The notes: generated by a model from the sequence alone, not told the origin. 51,257 nucleotides of DNA from Fibrobacter sp. (GCA_024398845.1 JAKSIM010000017.1:1-51257); one strand, 5' to 3'; positions 15,907-24,565 are shown, numbered from the stretch's first letter. Numbers and translations are program-made.

Positions 15907-16677
15907 TTAGAATTTCATTTGTAGCATACCAGCGACACCTTTGTCGAATGTCGGTGCTACGCCAAAACTGAAACGGTTTGCATCGGGGTTGCTGTCCCAT
16001 TGGGTGCCAAAGAAGGCATCAGCAAAAGAATAAAGGTGTGCGCCCACGACCGGAATCAGGAAATAGAACCAGCTGGAGCTTCCATCCATTGCCATGTAGA
16101 CCGAGGCGGCTACGCCGGCGACCCATATAGCGTCAATAAAGGTGGCTTTGACAACGTCGTCCTTTTTCCACTGGTAAAGACTTGGAACCAGGAGAGAAAG
16201 GTAGGCGTAACTCTGATCACCGTTACGGTTGCGGTAAGAACGGTCAATGTCTGCGTCTTCCATACCTGCGGAACGCTGGGAGAGCCAATCAGCTTCGCTG
16301 ATGCCCATCTTTTCCCAAGGCTTTTGGAGATATTCGGAAGGACGAACGCCGAGTTCAACGAGACGGGTCAATTTGTCGCGAGAAACGCCAGATTCTTTAA
16401 TTTGTTGGAATTCCCATTGGGTGAGACCCATTTCTTCGTAGCGGAAACCTTCCCACTCATCACCGCTAGCCTTGGCTTCGCCAACTTTAGTTTCTTGTTC
16501 TTGAGTGCTTGCTGATTCTTCTTCGTCAGAAGGGAACCCGTCGTCGGAGTTGTCGGTACCGTAGGAATAGCTTTCTTCGGAGGTGGATTCGGAGGCGTTC
16601 TCGTCATCATAATCATACTGTGCGAAGGCCATTGTGCCTGCAACCAGTACCGTAGATAGAACTTTACACCACTTCAT
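15907..16677 (-). CDS. Exported protein with acidic linker and hydrophobic segments
   Basis: 256 residues from ATG 16677 with GAGGT upstream. The signal peptide is [20 protein letters not shown] strongly acidic Ser/Glu/Asp/Tyr-rich stretch (about 20-65) is followed by helical segments ([38 protein letters not shown]) that look like two copies of a short helical motif. Two hydrophobic segments follow ([38 protein letters not shown]), then [20 protein letters not shown] at the end. The C-terminal part resembles DUF5683-type proteins, but weakly. Operon with panD. Confidence 0.6.
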   Translation of the reverse strand: MKWCKVLSTVLVAGTMAFAQYDYDDENASESTSEESYSYGTDNSDDGFPSDEEESASTQEQETKVGEAKASGDEWEGFRYEEMGLTQWEFQQIKESGVSRDKLTRLVELGVRPSEYLQKPWEKMGISEADWLSQRSAGMEDADIDRSYRNRNGDQSYAYLSLLVPSLYQWKKDDVVKATFIDAIWVAGVAASVYMAMDGSSSWFYFLIPVVGAHLYSFADAFFGTQWDSNPDANRFSFGVAPTFDKGVAGMLQMKF

Positions 16678-16706
16678 TGTTGACCTCGTAAATTCCAAAC
16701 CTTTAA

Positions 16707-16790
16707 TGCCGGGGGAGGGAATCGAACCCTCACACTCTCGCGAGTACTGGATTTTGAGTCCAGCGCGTCTACCAATTTCACCACCCCGGC
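16707..16790 (-). tRNA. tRNA-Leu (anticodon CAA)
   Basis: A 7 bp acceptor stem GCCGGGG/CCCCGGC with A discriminator, D-arm GGTGAAATTGGTAGAC, anticodon stem CTGGA/TCCAG with loop CTCAAAA (anticodon CAA, codon UUG), a long variable arm (class II, ACTCGCGAGAGT) and T-arm GGGTTCGATTCCC. The 3' CCA is not encoded. Confidence 0.95.
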
Positions 16791-16803
16791 TTGGGGTAAC
16801 ACA

Positions 16804-16809
16804 AATATA
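16804..16809 (-). promoter_or_regulatory. -10 element of tRNA-Leu
   Basis: TATATT in the context CTATATTTG on the minus strand, 13 nt before the tRNA 5' end; a TTAAAA lies about 12 nt further upstream. Confidence 0.55.
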
Positions 16810-16835
16810 GAACAGTTTTTAATTTTTTGTAGGGG

Positions 16836-16860
16836 AAAATCGCCAAAAATGGCGATTTTT
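16836..16860 (-). terminator. Intrinsic terminator of the SPOR-protein gene
   Basis: AAAATCGCC (16836-16844) / GGCGATTTT (16851-16859) with a 6 nt loop and T tracts on both strands. It lies between the SPOR gene stop (16889) and the tRNA-Leu promoter. Confidence 0.75.
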
Positions 16861-16888
16861 ACGCATTTATTTATTTACAATCCCTTTT

Positions 16889-17767
16889 TTATTTCTTTAG
16901 AAAGGCTCTGTATTCTACGTTTAGGGGGGTGAGTTTCTGTTCACCAAATTCATTGGCCTTTTCTTTGTTTTCAAAGTCCCCTGTTTGGACGATGTACAGA
17001 ATTTTGTTTTCGCCGGGCTTTTCTTCTATTTTACTTACAATTCCGCGTTTTTTGAGGTTTTTTACAAGAAGTTCGGCGTTGTCTCTTACGCCAAAAGCGC
17101 CTAATTGCAAAATCCATACTTCGGAACCGTTGCTTGGATTGGCTTGTGGTGCAGAACTTTGTGTGCTTGCTGGCTTTGAAATTGTGGGTGGATTAGTTTC
17201 GTTTTGTTTTTCTGGAGCGGATACCGCAGGTGTCGGTTGGACTGCCATCGGTGGTTCGGGCTTGTTTAAAAATTCAGGAGTTGAAAGTTTTTTGCAGGAT
17301 TCATTGAGATTCTCGTTTTTGACACGTGCTTGTACCGCGGTGCAAACTTTCTGGAGTACCGGAATGTGGTGCGGCTGAGCGGTTTCAATGGCGTGAATGA
17401 GCGCTTCGGCAGCGCGGTCGTGACGTCCGAGGTACAGCTGAAATTGCGCCTTGGTCATCATAAGATCTGCGTAGACTTGTTTTTGTGGATTGGTCTGCGA
17501 AATGAGGCTGTCTAGACGCTTGCCCGCTTTGCTGAAGTCTGCGGCGACGCCCGTTTGCGAGAGGGCAAGGACGTTCCACAAAAGACACTCTGCTTGTGCC
17601 GTGTCGGCAAGTGTTGGACAAACTTGTTCGTAATTGGCGGCTGCGGTTTTCCAGTTTCCGGCGACATAGGCTTTTTGTGCATCGGCCATCGTAGCTGCAA
17701 AAATATTTGCAAATGTACCGACAATCGTCATAATGATAAGTGCATTACGAACAAATGTATTTCTCAT
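16889..17767 (-). CDS. Exported SPOR-domain protein
   Basis: 292 residues from ATG 17767 with signal peptide MRNTFVRNALIIMTIVGTFANIFAA cut near residue 25. Residues about 28-150 are helical and TPR-like (DAQKAYVAGNWKTAAANYEQ). A Pro/Thr/Ser/Gln linker covers about 170-210. The C-terminal SPOR domain (about 215-292) shows EVWILQLGAFGVRDNAELLV, KKRGIVSKIEEKPG and LYIVQTGDFENKEKANEF. SPOR domains bind peptidoglycan denuded of stem peptides, typically at division septa, so this is likely a periplasmic wall-associated protein. Monocistronic by spacing. Confidence 0.85.
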   Translation of the reverse strand: MRNTFVRNALIIMTIVGTFANIFAATMADAQKAYVAGNWKTAAANYEQVCPTLADTAQAECLLWNVLALSQTGVAADFSKAGKRLDSLISQTNPQKQVYADLMMTKAQFQLYLGRHDRAAEALIHAIETAQPHHIPVLQKVCTAVQARVKNENLNESCKKLSTPEFLNKPEPPMAVQPTPAVSAPEKQNETNPPTISKPASTQSSAPQANPSNGSEVWILQLGAFGVRDNAELLVKNLKKRGIVSKIEEKPGENKILYIVQTGDFENKEKANEFGEQKLTPLNVEYRAFLKK

Positions 17768-17835
17768 TTTGATATCTCGCAATTAATTTTGTAGTCTCGC
17801 AATATTTTCTTGTGCCTGCATTTGGTTAAAACGTG

Positions 17836-19158
17836 CTAAACAAGCGTTCCTCGAATTGTCCAGCCGCGGATGTCGTCCAGCTTGACCTTCACGTAATCGC
17901 CGGGCTTGATGATGCGGCCCGCTTCTGGCTTGAAGATGACTTTTTTGTAATTGTCGGTGCGGCCGCGCAGTTCCGATTCGTCGCGTGCGGAATTCTGTTC
18001 CACCAAAAGTTCCTCGGTGCGGCCGAGCATCATCTCGTTTCGCTTGAGCGTGATGGAATTCTGCAGTTCCACAAGTCGCGTATGGCGTTCCAGTTTTTCT
18101 TCGGCCGAAAGAATTTCCGTTTCCTTGGCCGATTCGGTGCCTTCGCGCGGGCTGTAGATGAACATGAACGCCGTGTCGAACTGGCAGGCTTCAAAAGCTT
18201 TCATGGTCTGCTCGAAGTCGTCGGCGGTTTCGCCTACGAATCCGCAAATCACGTCGGTGGAAATTCCGTAGAACGGGTCCTTGCTGCGCAGTTGCTCGAT
18301 GACCGTCATGTACTGTTCCATGTTGTGCTGGCGGCGCATTTTTTTGAGCATGGCGTCGCTACCGCTTTGCAGCGGAATGTGCGCGTAGTGGCAGACCTTC
18401 GGGTTGTTGAGGAGAACGTCGATGAGCTCGTTCGTGTAGTGGCGCGGATGCGGGCTCGTAAAGCGGATGCGCTTGATGCCTCCGATTTCGGAGACTTTTG
18501 TGAGGAGTGTCGCGAAGTCTGCGTCTGCGGTTTTGTAAGCGTTCACGGTCTGCCCGAGAAGCATCACTTCGGAGACTCCCTTATCGGCGGCGCGCTTGAC
18601 CTCTTCCAGGACGTCGTTCGTGTCGCGGTATTTTTCGGGGCCGCGGAGGTATGGCACAATGCAGTAACTACAGCGCTTGTTGCAACCGCGCTGGATGGTG
18701 ACGAATGTACTGAAGTCGCTTTGCAGCTTGGCGTATTCGCCCAGGTAGTTCTCTTCGCGGTCCTCGTCGATGAACATGCGGTGGTGCGTCTTGTGAAGCG
18801 GGCTGTCGTCGCCGTCCAGCAAAAGTTCCGGAATTTTCCGGTACTGATCGGGGCCCACGATGTAATTCACGTTTTTCAGCCGCTTCAAAAGTTCCGGCCC
18901 GCGATTCTTCGCCATGCAACCGCAAACCACGACTTTCACGTCTGGATTCTTCTTGCGCAGGTACTTGAGCTTGCTGATGTTCGCAATCGCTGTATCCTCG
19001 GCCTTTTCACGGACGCTGCACGTATTCACGATGATGAAATCGGCGTCTTCCTGGTTGCTTGTCTCGATACAGCCGCGTGCGTCCAACTGCTGGGCGATCA
19101 TCGCGGAGTCGTATTCGTTCATCTGGCAGCCGTATGTGGCCAAGTGGTACTTCTTCAT
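17836..19158 (-). CDS. miaB: tRNA-2-methylthio-N6-dimethylallyladenosine synthase
   Basis: Radical-SAM methylthiotransferase acting on A37 of tRNAs reading UNN codons. 440 residues from ATG 19158 (MKKYHLATYGCQMNEYDS). The N-terminal UPF0004 domain has three cluster cysteines (YGCQMN, VNTCSVREKAE, VCGCMAKNRG). The radical SAM motif is CNKRCSYCIVPYLRG, and VMLLGQTVNAY and FTSPHPRHYTNELID follow. The C-terminal TRAM domain starts near RTEELLVEQNSARDE. TATTTT ends 8 nt before the ATG without a Shine-Dalgarno. Confidence 0.96.
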   Translation of the reverse strand: MKKYHLATYGCQMNEYDSAMIAQQLDARGCIETSNQEDADFIIVNTCSVREKAEDTAIANISKLKYLRKKNPDVKVVVCGCMAKNRGPELLKRLKNVNYIVGPDQYRKIPELLLDGDDSPLHKTHHRMFIDEDREENYLGEYAKLQSDFSTFVTIQRGCNKRCSYCIVPYLRGPEKYRDTNDVLEEVKRAADKGVSEVMLLGQTVNAYKTADADFATLLTKVSEIGGIKRIRFTSPHPRHYTNELIDVLLNNPKVCHYAHIPLQSGSDAMLKKMRRQHNMEQYMTVIEQLRSKDPFYGISTDVICGFVGETADDFEQTMKAFEACQFDTAFMFIYSPREGTESAKETEILSAEEKLERHTRLVELQNSITLKRNEMMLGRTEELLVEQNSARDESELRGRTDNYKKVIFKPEAGRIIKPGDYVKVKLDDIRGWTIRGTLV

Positions 19159-19166
19159 GGACGGCA

Positions 19167-19172
19167 AAAATA
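19167..19172 (-). promoter_or_regulatory. -10-like hexamer directly before miaB
   Basis: TATTTT on the minus strand (context CTATTTTTGCCGTCC) ends 8 nt before the ATG at 19158. The HAD gene start (CTACTTTTGCCGCC) is nearly the same string. Confidence 0.45.
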
Positions 19173-19358
19173 GAAATTTTCCGGATTGCGGGAGGAATGT
19201 GGGCGGGATGTCGCCGGTTGTTTTCGGAAAATCGGACGGAATTTGTGAAAAACAAGGACTTTTTAAACCCTTGTGCGAAAGGGGGTGCAAGCCTTTTGAA
19301 TTGAAAGGATGTCGAAATGACGATCAAGAACTTTTTGCTGTAGACGTTCGTTCGGATT

Positions 19359-20213
19359 TTACAGCAAATCCTTGATATGCCCGATGGTATATTTGGGCTC
19401 CAGGGGCAAAAGATTTTCGGGGCGGCCGAAGCCTTCCAATAGCGTGATGCAGTCAATGCCTGCGTTCTTTGCTGCCATCACGTCGGGCGTGTCGTCGCCG
19501 ATCATGACTGCTTTTTCGGGGGCGACTCCCGTGGCTTTGAGTATGGCGAAAATGCCGGCGGGGCTTGGCTTGCGCTCGGGTGCCGTGTCTCCGCAGAGGT
19601 AAAATGAGATTTTGTCTGTGGTGCGCCCGATCAGTCCGAATTTCTCGAGAATTTTCTTTGCCGGGTTTACGGGCTTGTTCGTGAGCATGGCGGCGATTTT
19701 TCGGCTTTCGCGGGCGGTCGCGTTCTGCGAGACAATCCAATCGATGAACTCGACAACGCCTTCGTAAGGTTCTGTATGCTCGGTACAGTTTTCCCAGTAG
19801 TAGGCGGAGTAAACGTTCAGGACTTCATCTATTTTTGCTTCGTCAAAGCCTGCGCTTTCTAATACTGCGGCGACGGCTTCGGCATCTCTAACGTCTAAAT
19901 GGTCGGCACACTTGTTACCTGAGGCATTGCCTTTATTTTCAATGGGTTCGCCGGCGGTCTTGCTTGCGCCATACATAATGCCCGACGCGACAGCCCTGCG
20001 AATGAGATTTCGCGATCCGTTCCCGATGCAGCTTCTCACGTTTTCCGTCGATATTTCTGCAATGCCGAAATGCTTCAGGGCGTAATTCACCGCCGGGGCG
20101 AGGTCTCCGAGCGTATTAAAAAGTGTCCCGTCCAAATCAAAAATGAACAGTTCCTTTTGGGCGAGCCGTTCCTTGATTTCAGCAATCGGCGTTAAATATT
20201 CGTGGGAATTCAT
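19359..20213 (-). CDS. HAD-family phosphatase, phosphoglycolate phosphatase-like
   Basis: 284 residues. Motif I is IFDLDGTLFNTLGD (nucleophile Asp, about residues 24-37), motif II AAMLTNKP, and motif III/IV KPSPAGIF and VMIGDDTPDVMAAKNAGID. The cap region (about 45-150) carries an unusual insertion rich in Gly, Asn and Lys (EPIENKGNASGNKCADHLD), not expected in Gph. Substrate could be phosphoglycolate or another small phosphate ester. The stop codon is part of a hairpin arm (TTTGCTGTA/TACAGCAAA). Its ATG has no Shine-Dalgarno. Confidence 0.85.
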   Translation of the reverse strand: MNSHEYLTPIAEIKERLAQKELFIFDLDGTLFNTLGDLAPAVNYALKHFGIAEISTENVRSCIGNGSRNLIRRAVASGIMYGASKTAGEPIENKGNASGNKCADHLDVRDAEAVAAVLESAGFDEAKIDEVLNVYSAYYWENCTEHTEPYEGVVEFIDWIVSQNATARESRKIAAMLTNKPVNPAKKILEKFGLIGRTTDKISFYLCGDTAPERKPSPAGIFAILKATGVAPEKAVMIGDDTPDVMAAKNAGIDCITLLEGFGRPENLLPLEPKYTIGHIKDLL

Positions 20214-20220
20214 GGCGGCA

Positions 20221-20226
20221 AAAGTA
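20221..20226 (-). promoter_or_regulatory. -10-like hexamer before the HAD phosphatase
   Basis: TACTTT on the minus strand (context CTACTTTTGCCGCC) ends 7 nt before ATG 20213. Confidence 0.45.
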
Positions 20227-20265
20227 GAAAATTACGTTCTTTCGTAACAATTCCTTCTTTTTTTA

Positions 20266-20271
20266 TATATT
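20266..20271 (+). promoter_or_regulatory. -10-like hexamer before the exported protein at 20279
   Basis: TATATT ends 7 nt before the ATG and no Shine-Dalgarno is present. Confidence 0.5.
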
Positions 20272-20278
20272 GTGTACC

Positions 20279-21013
20279 ATGAATTTAAAATTTATCGCTT
20301 TTGCAGTCGCTGCCGTGTCGACTTTGGCTTCCACGGCTTTTGCGGAGGATGCCATCCGTTTTGTTCCTGATCCGTATCCGATTGGCTATGCCGACCAGGG
20401 CGATGTCAAGCATATTGTGATTAAGGGTGCGAATGTCTCGAACAAGGAAATCGTGCTCGAAAACGTCATTGGCCAGGGGATTGGTATGTCGAATTTCAAG
20501 TTCCCCACAAAAATCGCCCCGAACGCCGCAGTGACGGTCGAGTTCGATATGGATTTCGCGGGTATGGATGGCCAAATCAACCCTGTGGTGGTGATGGTTG
20601 CGACCGACGGAAAACCTTATACGGCGACGCTCGATGGTTTTGTGAAGGCACCCATCTTCTTTGGCGAGAAACTGTTTGACGCAGGTTATTACAAGGCCGG
20701 TGAAAAGCGTGAATGGACGTTCTATGTGTGGGAAACCGATAAGAAGAATCGTCCGGACCTGTCTCTCTCGGACGAGGCTGCGAAGGAATTCTCCATCAAA
20801 ACGAAAAACGTGATGGTCAAGGTGGATGAAAACGGCAAGGTGACCGAGGGCGGTAAAATCCCGGCGCAAAAAATTACCCTCAGTACCAAGGGCTTGACTC
20901 GCTCCGGTTGGGAACTCAAGCAGAAGAGCATCCGCAAGATTGTCGGCTTCAAGAGCAAAAAACATCCGAAGGCGACTCCGGAGGTCCTGGTCATAGGTTA
21001 CTGGAAGGAATAA
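20279..21013 (+). CDS. Exported protein of unknown function
   Basis: 244 residues from ATG 20279 with signal peptide MNLKFIAFAVAAVSTLASTAFA. The mature protein looks all-beta: IKGANVSNKEIVLENVIGQG, FKFPTKIAPNAAVTVEFDMD and PVVVMVATDGKPYTATLDG recall Ig-like or ASPM/SPD-2/Hydin-type domains (about 25-130). A second, Lys-rich beta region (about 135-244) includes EWTFYVWETDKKNRPDL. I do not recognise a specific family. Codon use is typical of the neighbours. It is followed by tRNA-Pro, which has its own promoter. Confidence 0.7.
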   Translation: MNLKFIAFAVAAVSTLASTAFAEDAIRFVPDPYPIGYADQGDVKHIVIKGANVSNKEIVLENVIGQGIGMSNFKFPTKIAPNAAVTVEFDMDFAGMDGQINPVVVMVATDGKPYTATLDGFVKAPIFFGEKLFDAGYYKAGEKREWTFYVWETDKKNRPDLSLSDEAAKEFSIKTKNVMVKVDENGKVTEGGKIPAQKITLSTKGLTRSGWELKQKSIRKIVGFKSKKHPKATPEVLVIGYWKE

Positions 21014-21059
21014 TTCTATGCGCAAATGTCGCATTTTTTGCGATTTTTGCGTAAGTCCC

Positions 21060-21088
21060 TTGAAAAAACGGTAAAGTTTAACTACCTT
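21060..21088 (+). promoter_or_regulatory. Promoter of tRNA-Pro
   Basis: TTGAAA (21060-21065), a 17 bp spacer, TACCTT (21083-21088), 23 nt before the tRNA. Confidence 0.75.
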
Positions 21089-21111
21089 TGCTTCACTCTT
21101 ACAAGAGACCT

Positions 21112-21185
21112 CGGGATGTAGCTCAGCCTGGTAGAGCGCTTGAATGGGGTTCAAGAGGTCGCTGATTCGAATTCAGTCATCCCGA
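21112..21185 (+). tRNA. tRNA-Pro (anticodon GGG)
   Basis: Acceptor CGGGATG/CATCCCG with A discriminator, D-arm with AGCTCAGCCTGGTAGAGC, anticodon stem CTTGA/TCAAG with loop ATGGGGT (anticodon GGG), T-arm loop GATTCGAATTC. No CCA is encoded. Confidence 0.95.
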
Positions 21186-21191
21186 TAAAAA

Positions 21192-21219
21192 GACTCGCGT
21201 TAATTCGCGGGTCTTTTTT
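21192..21219 (+). terminator. Terminator of tRNA-Pro, overlapping the cyclase gene end
   Basis: GACTCGCG (21192-21199), loop TTAATT, CGCGGGTC (21206-21213), then T6. The right arm encodes the last codons and the loop holds the stop of the cyclase gene on the minus strand. Confidence 0.85.
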
Positions 21220-22957
21220 GTGCTTTTTTAATCTTGGCGGCTTCTGCCATTTCGATGGCGGCGAGCTTGTAGTCTTCTTCGGTCGTTCGAGCCGGATCCC
21301 AGGCGATGACCTTGTTTCTTCCCGATTCCTTGCCTTCGTAGAGGGCGCGGTCCGCCATTTGAATGCTGCGGTCACCACCGAGTTTCGGGTCGTATTGAGA
21401 TACGCCCAAAGTGATGGTGGCTTTTAGCAAAAGCTCACCGTACGGAATAGAAACGCTTTCGACTTGTTTGCGGAATCGTTCTGCTACGGCCAGTGCTCCT
21501 TCAAGATTGCTTTCGGGGATTAACGCCAAAAATTCTTCACCTCCAAACCTTGCGAGTACGTCGTAGCGGCGTAGCTGGTTGCGCAGCGTCTGGGCGACCG
21601 TCTTTAAAACGAGGTCTCCACAGTAGTGCCCGTAGGTGTCGTTGACCTGCTTAAAGTGGTCTACGTCGATAAAGATAAAGCAGAAGGGCTTGTGCGTTCT
21701 GGCGGAACGTCCCATTTCGTGTTCAATGGTTTCGTTCATGTCTCGGCGGTTTGGTAACCCGGTCAGGTCGTCGGTCCTAGAAATGCGGTCCAGTTTTTTA
21801 TTGGCCTCTTCGAGTTCTTTTGTGCGTTCGCGGACTTCCTCTTCTAGCAATTGCCTATGTGCGTTCAGTTCCGTAATCTGCCGCTTGATGGTGCCGTGCA
21901 TTTGGTTGAACGCCTTGGAGAGCTGGCCGATTTCGTCTTTGCGGTTGCCGACGTCAAATTCTTCGACATCCAAATTGCCGTCTGTGATTTGCGAAATGTG
22001 GGCAATAAGGTGGTTCATGGGGCGCCCGAGTTTAAGCAATAGCCAAAGCGATACGAGAAGTACCGCGAAAATGGCGCAAGAGAACAAGAGTATGCCTATG
22101 AATCGGATGTATGCCGTGAAAGAGTCAATTTCTGTTTTGGGCTGTAGCGAAAGGAGGCCGATATCGTACGCCGAGTTGTACATGTAATTGATGAGGTAGG
22201 ATTCTTCGTTGCTCAGTTGTTGAAAATGGGCGACTTTTGATTCGTAGGTCTTTCCGTCAAAGTTCTCTAGGCCGAGTTCCGAAACCTTGTGAACTCCGTT
22301 CATCCATTTTTGAAGATCGGGGTGGTATAGAATTTCGCCCGCGGCGTTGACGACGACGGCAAACCCTTTTTGCCCTACTTTGAATTCGCTTAGATACCTC
22401 CATATGCGTCGGATGGTGAAACTTGCCACTAACGTTCCGTCGCCCAAAGTCGGGTCCGAAACCTTGATGGCGAAAACCTTTTGGGGAGTATTGTTTGCTT
22501 CTCGGTACCAGGGCGTAATATAGGGCCTGTGGGGAGAAATTTTGGCGAATTCAATGGGGTAACTCATTTGTGATGCTCCAAGCAGGGAATTGTCGCAAAT
22601 GAGACTGTCGTGCCTGTCGTACAGCGAAACGGTTTCGCCTGAGGCAAATAGCGATGATATGGAATAACTCTTGAGGTAACTTGCTGCAACGATGGCGTCG
22701 AGGCTCTTGATTTCGGATGTCTTCCCTAAAAGCGAGAGTCGGCTTCCGAATTGTTCTATTTCGTTGTTGATGGATGAATATAGTTGCTCTAACTGGAATT
22801 TATTGGTGTTGAAGTTGTAGTCTAGAGCCGTCGTTGTAAGTCGTTGGGTAAAGATAAAAGTTCCTATAGAGACGATGACTATCATCGAGACTACGAGGAG
22901 GAGCAGACTTTTAAAAACGATGCTTCGAGAGAATCTGGTGAATTTTGGATTCTTCAT
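21200..22957 (-). CDS. Diguanylate cyclase with extracytoplasmic Cache sensor
   Basis: 585 residues making cyclic di-GMP from two GTP. A transmembrane helix at about 12-33, a periplasmic dCache-like sensor at about 35-280 (SLYDRHDSLICDNS; GFAVVVNAAGEILYHPD), a second helix at about 287-311, HAMP (GRPMNHLIAHISQITDGNLD), a coiled coil, then GGDEF from about 400 (DDLTGLPNRRDMN). The active site is RFGGEEF, and an intact inhibitory I-site RRYD lies five residues earlier, so it should be active and product-inhibited. The start is 3 nt after the stop of a membrane-anchored solute-binding protein, implying coupled translation and a joint sensing role. The tail ends in a convergent tRNA terminator. 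Confidence 0.94.
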   Translation of the reverse strand: MKNPKFTRFSRSIVFKSLLLLVVSMIVIVSIGTFIFTQRLTTTALDYNFNTNKFQLEQLYSSINNEIEQFGSRLSLLGKTSEIKSLDAIVAASYLKSYSISSLFASGETVSLYDRHDSLICDNSLLGASQMSYPIEFAKISPHRPYITPWYREANNTPQKVFAIKVSDPTLGDGTLVASFTIRRIWRYLSEFKVGQKGFAVVVNAAGEILYHPDLQKWMNGVHKVSELGLENFDGKTYESKVAHFQQLSNEESYLINYMYNSAYDIGLLSLQPKTEIDSFTAYIRFIGILLFSCAIFAVLLVSLWLLLKLGRPMNHLIAHISQITDGNLDVEEFDVGNRKDEIGQLSKAFNQMHGTIKRQITELNAHRQLLEEEVRERTKELEEANKKLDRISRTDDLTGLPNRRDMNETIEHEMGRSARTHKPFCFIFIDVDHFKQVNDTYGHYCGDLVLKTVAQTLRNQLRRYDVLARFGGEEFLALIPESNLEGALAVAERFRKQVESVSIPYGELLLKATITLGVSQYDPKLGGDRSIQMADRALYEGKESGRNKVIAWDPARTTEEDYKLAAIEMAEAAKIKKAQKRPAN

Positions 22958-22960
22958 ACG

Positions 22961-24457
22961 TTATTTCTTTTTACGCTTGAAAGAGAACAGGAATCCAAGG
23001 AATACCATAACTACGAATATCCAAGGGGCCTTTCGTAGGTTCTCGGTGACATATTTTTGTTTTTCTTCTTGACTTTCGGTCGTGGGGACGTTGAGCACTT
23101 TGTGCCAAATTGTCTTGAACTCTTCAAAGGTCATGACTTCTGTGGAGGTATAACCAAGAAGCTTGTTGATCTTGGTATTGTATTCCGAGAGTATTTGGTA
23201 AAGCTTGTCTTCGGAATATAGTGCCGGAATTTCAAGGAGGCTCCACACTTCGCTGAACATAAAAACGAGTTCTTGTTCAATTTCGCACCATTCGGGAATG
23301 GCGGTATACGATTTGCCGTTTTTCAAAACGGAAACCAGTTCTTTGTAAACGTCGTCGTTAGCCCAGAAGTCCAGTATTTTTTTCGAGGGTGGCAAAAAGC
23401 CGATTTGCTTGGTGTAAATATCCAGGTTCTCGTCGTTGGTGAGGAACAGCAGCAGCTTGACCGCTTCTGGGCGAGTGTTCACCGCAGGAATGGCGAGGTT
23501 GCTACCGCCAATGAAACTGATTGAGCCCGCTTCGCCCTTGGGAATGGGGAGTACTACCACGCTGTCGCTTCCGATGGTATTATTGGCAAGCCCTCCCATA
23601 GAAGTCTTAAAACGGGTTTTTGTTACGATTTCGGCCGTGCTTATAATAAAGCCGAGTTCACCGGCGTCAAACTGCTGTGCGATTTGAGCGGTATTTGTTT
23701 GTAGGGATTCTCTAATGACGAGGGAATCGAGAATAAAGTTCAGGTATTTCGCGATACCGAGGAGCGTTTTTTCGGTGAGGATGGAGGAGTGCCACTTGCC
23801 GTTTTGGTCTTTGCTAGTGAAGTCTCCGCCGTTGCTCCAAATCCAGGGGGCGAAGTTGTGCGGAACATTCCAGTCGCTTTTGCCAGAGATGGCGAATGCC
23901 CGCACGTTGACTCCGTTTTCGAGAGTTTCTTCGCTGCTGTTGATTTTTTTGATGGCTTCAACAAAGCCGTTATAACTAGAGACGCTTTCCTTGGTGATGC
24001 CGTTCTTTTGCAAAATGCGCTTGTTTGCTAGAAGCGGCCGTACGTCAATGAACCAGGGAATCGAGTAGATGGTCGTGTCGGAATCCATGTGGGCCGTGTT
24101 CCAGCTGACGGGGATGAACCTGGTGGAATCTATTTCGGCAAGCCACGGATTTAGTGGCTTGATTTGTTTTCTGCTTCCAAAATAGGGAATCCAGGTTGTT
24201 CCGAGCTGAAGAATGTCGGGTGCCCCTTCACCTGAGGCGAGAACCGTCGATATGCGGTTCCATGATTCACCCCAATCCAAAACCTGAAGTCTGGTTTCGA
24301 TACCCGTGCTTTTTGTGAAAGTCTCAAGGCGCTGTTTGAATATCTCTTGTGTAGAACCTTCGTTTGGCATAATCCAAACTGTTAGCGGTTCGGCTGCAAA
24401 AGAAGCTAATGCTGAAAAAGCAAATGTGAATACTAACGATGCCCGTAAAAATTTCAT
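22961..24457 (-). CDS. Family 1 extracellular solute-binding protein with C-terminal membrane anchor
   Basis: 498 residues from ATG 24457 with GAAGGG upstream. Signal peptide ends FAFSALASFAA. The fold is that of sugar ABC-transporter binding proteins: TVWIMPNEGSTQEIFKQRLE, LASGEGAPDILQLGTTWIPY, TIYSIPWFIDVRPLLANKRI, GGSNLAIPAVNTRPEAVKLL and WCEIEQELVFMFSEVWSLL. Unlike free or lipidated binding proteins it ends in a hydrophobic segment, WIFVVMVFLGFLFSFKRKKK, i.e. one C-terminal membrane helix with a basic cytoplasmic end. No permease or ATPase genes are next to it; its only partner is the cyclase 3 nt downstream. Inferred role: ligand sensing rather than uptake. Confidence 0.88.
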   Translation of the reverse strand: MKFLRASLVFTFAFSALASFAAEPLTVWIMPNEGSTQEIFKQRLETFTKSTGIETRLQVLDWGESWNRISTVLASGEGAPDILQLGTTWIPYFGSRKQIKPLNPWLAEIDSTRFIPVSWNTAHMDSDTTIYSIPWFIDVRPLLANKRILQKNGITKESVSSYNGFVEAIKKINSSEETLENGVNVRAFAISGKSDWNVPHNFAPWIWSNGGDFTSKDQNGKWHSSILTEKTLLGIAKYLNFILDSLVIRESLQTNTAQIAQQFDAGELGFIISTAEIVTKTRFKTSMGGLANNTIGSDSVVVLPIPKGEAGSISFIGGSNLAIPAVNTRPEAVKLLLFLTNDENLDIYTKQIGFLPPSKKILDFWANDDVYKELVSVLKNGKSYTAIPEWCEIEQELVFMFSEVWSLLEIPALYSEDKLYQILSEYNTKINKLLGYTSTEVMTFEEFKTIWHKVLNVPTTESQEEKQKYVTENLRKAPWIFVVMVFLGFLFSFKRKKK

Positions 24458-24565
24458 CTAAAGCCCTTCTCTAACCTCTTTCGAGGCTTCCCTTGAAAAT
24501 TTTTATTTTAAATTAGATAAATAACACGAGAAAAAATACCAAAAAAACAAAATAGGACGCATTCT

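Noticed and set aside
17833..19173. 446-codon plus-strand open frame
   Set aside because: Antisense to miaB; no recognisable features.
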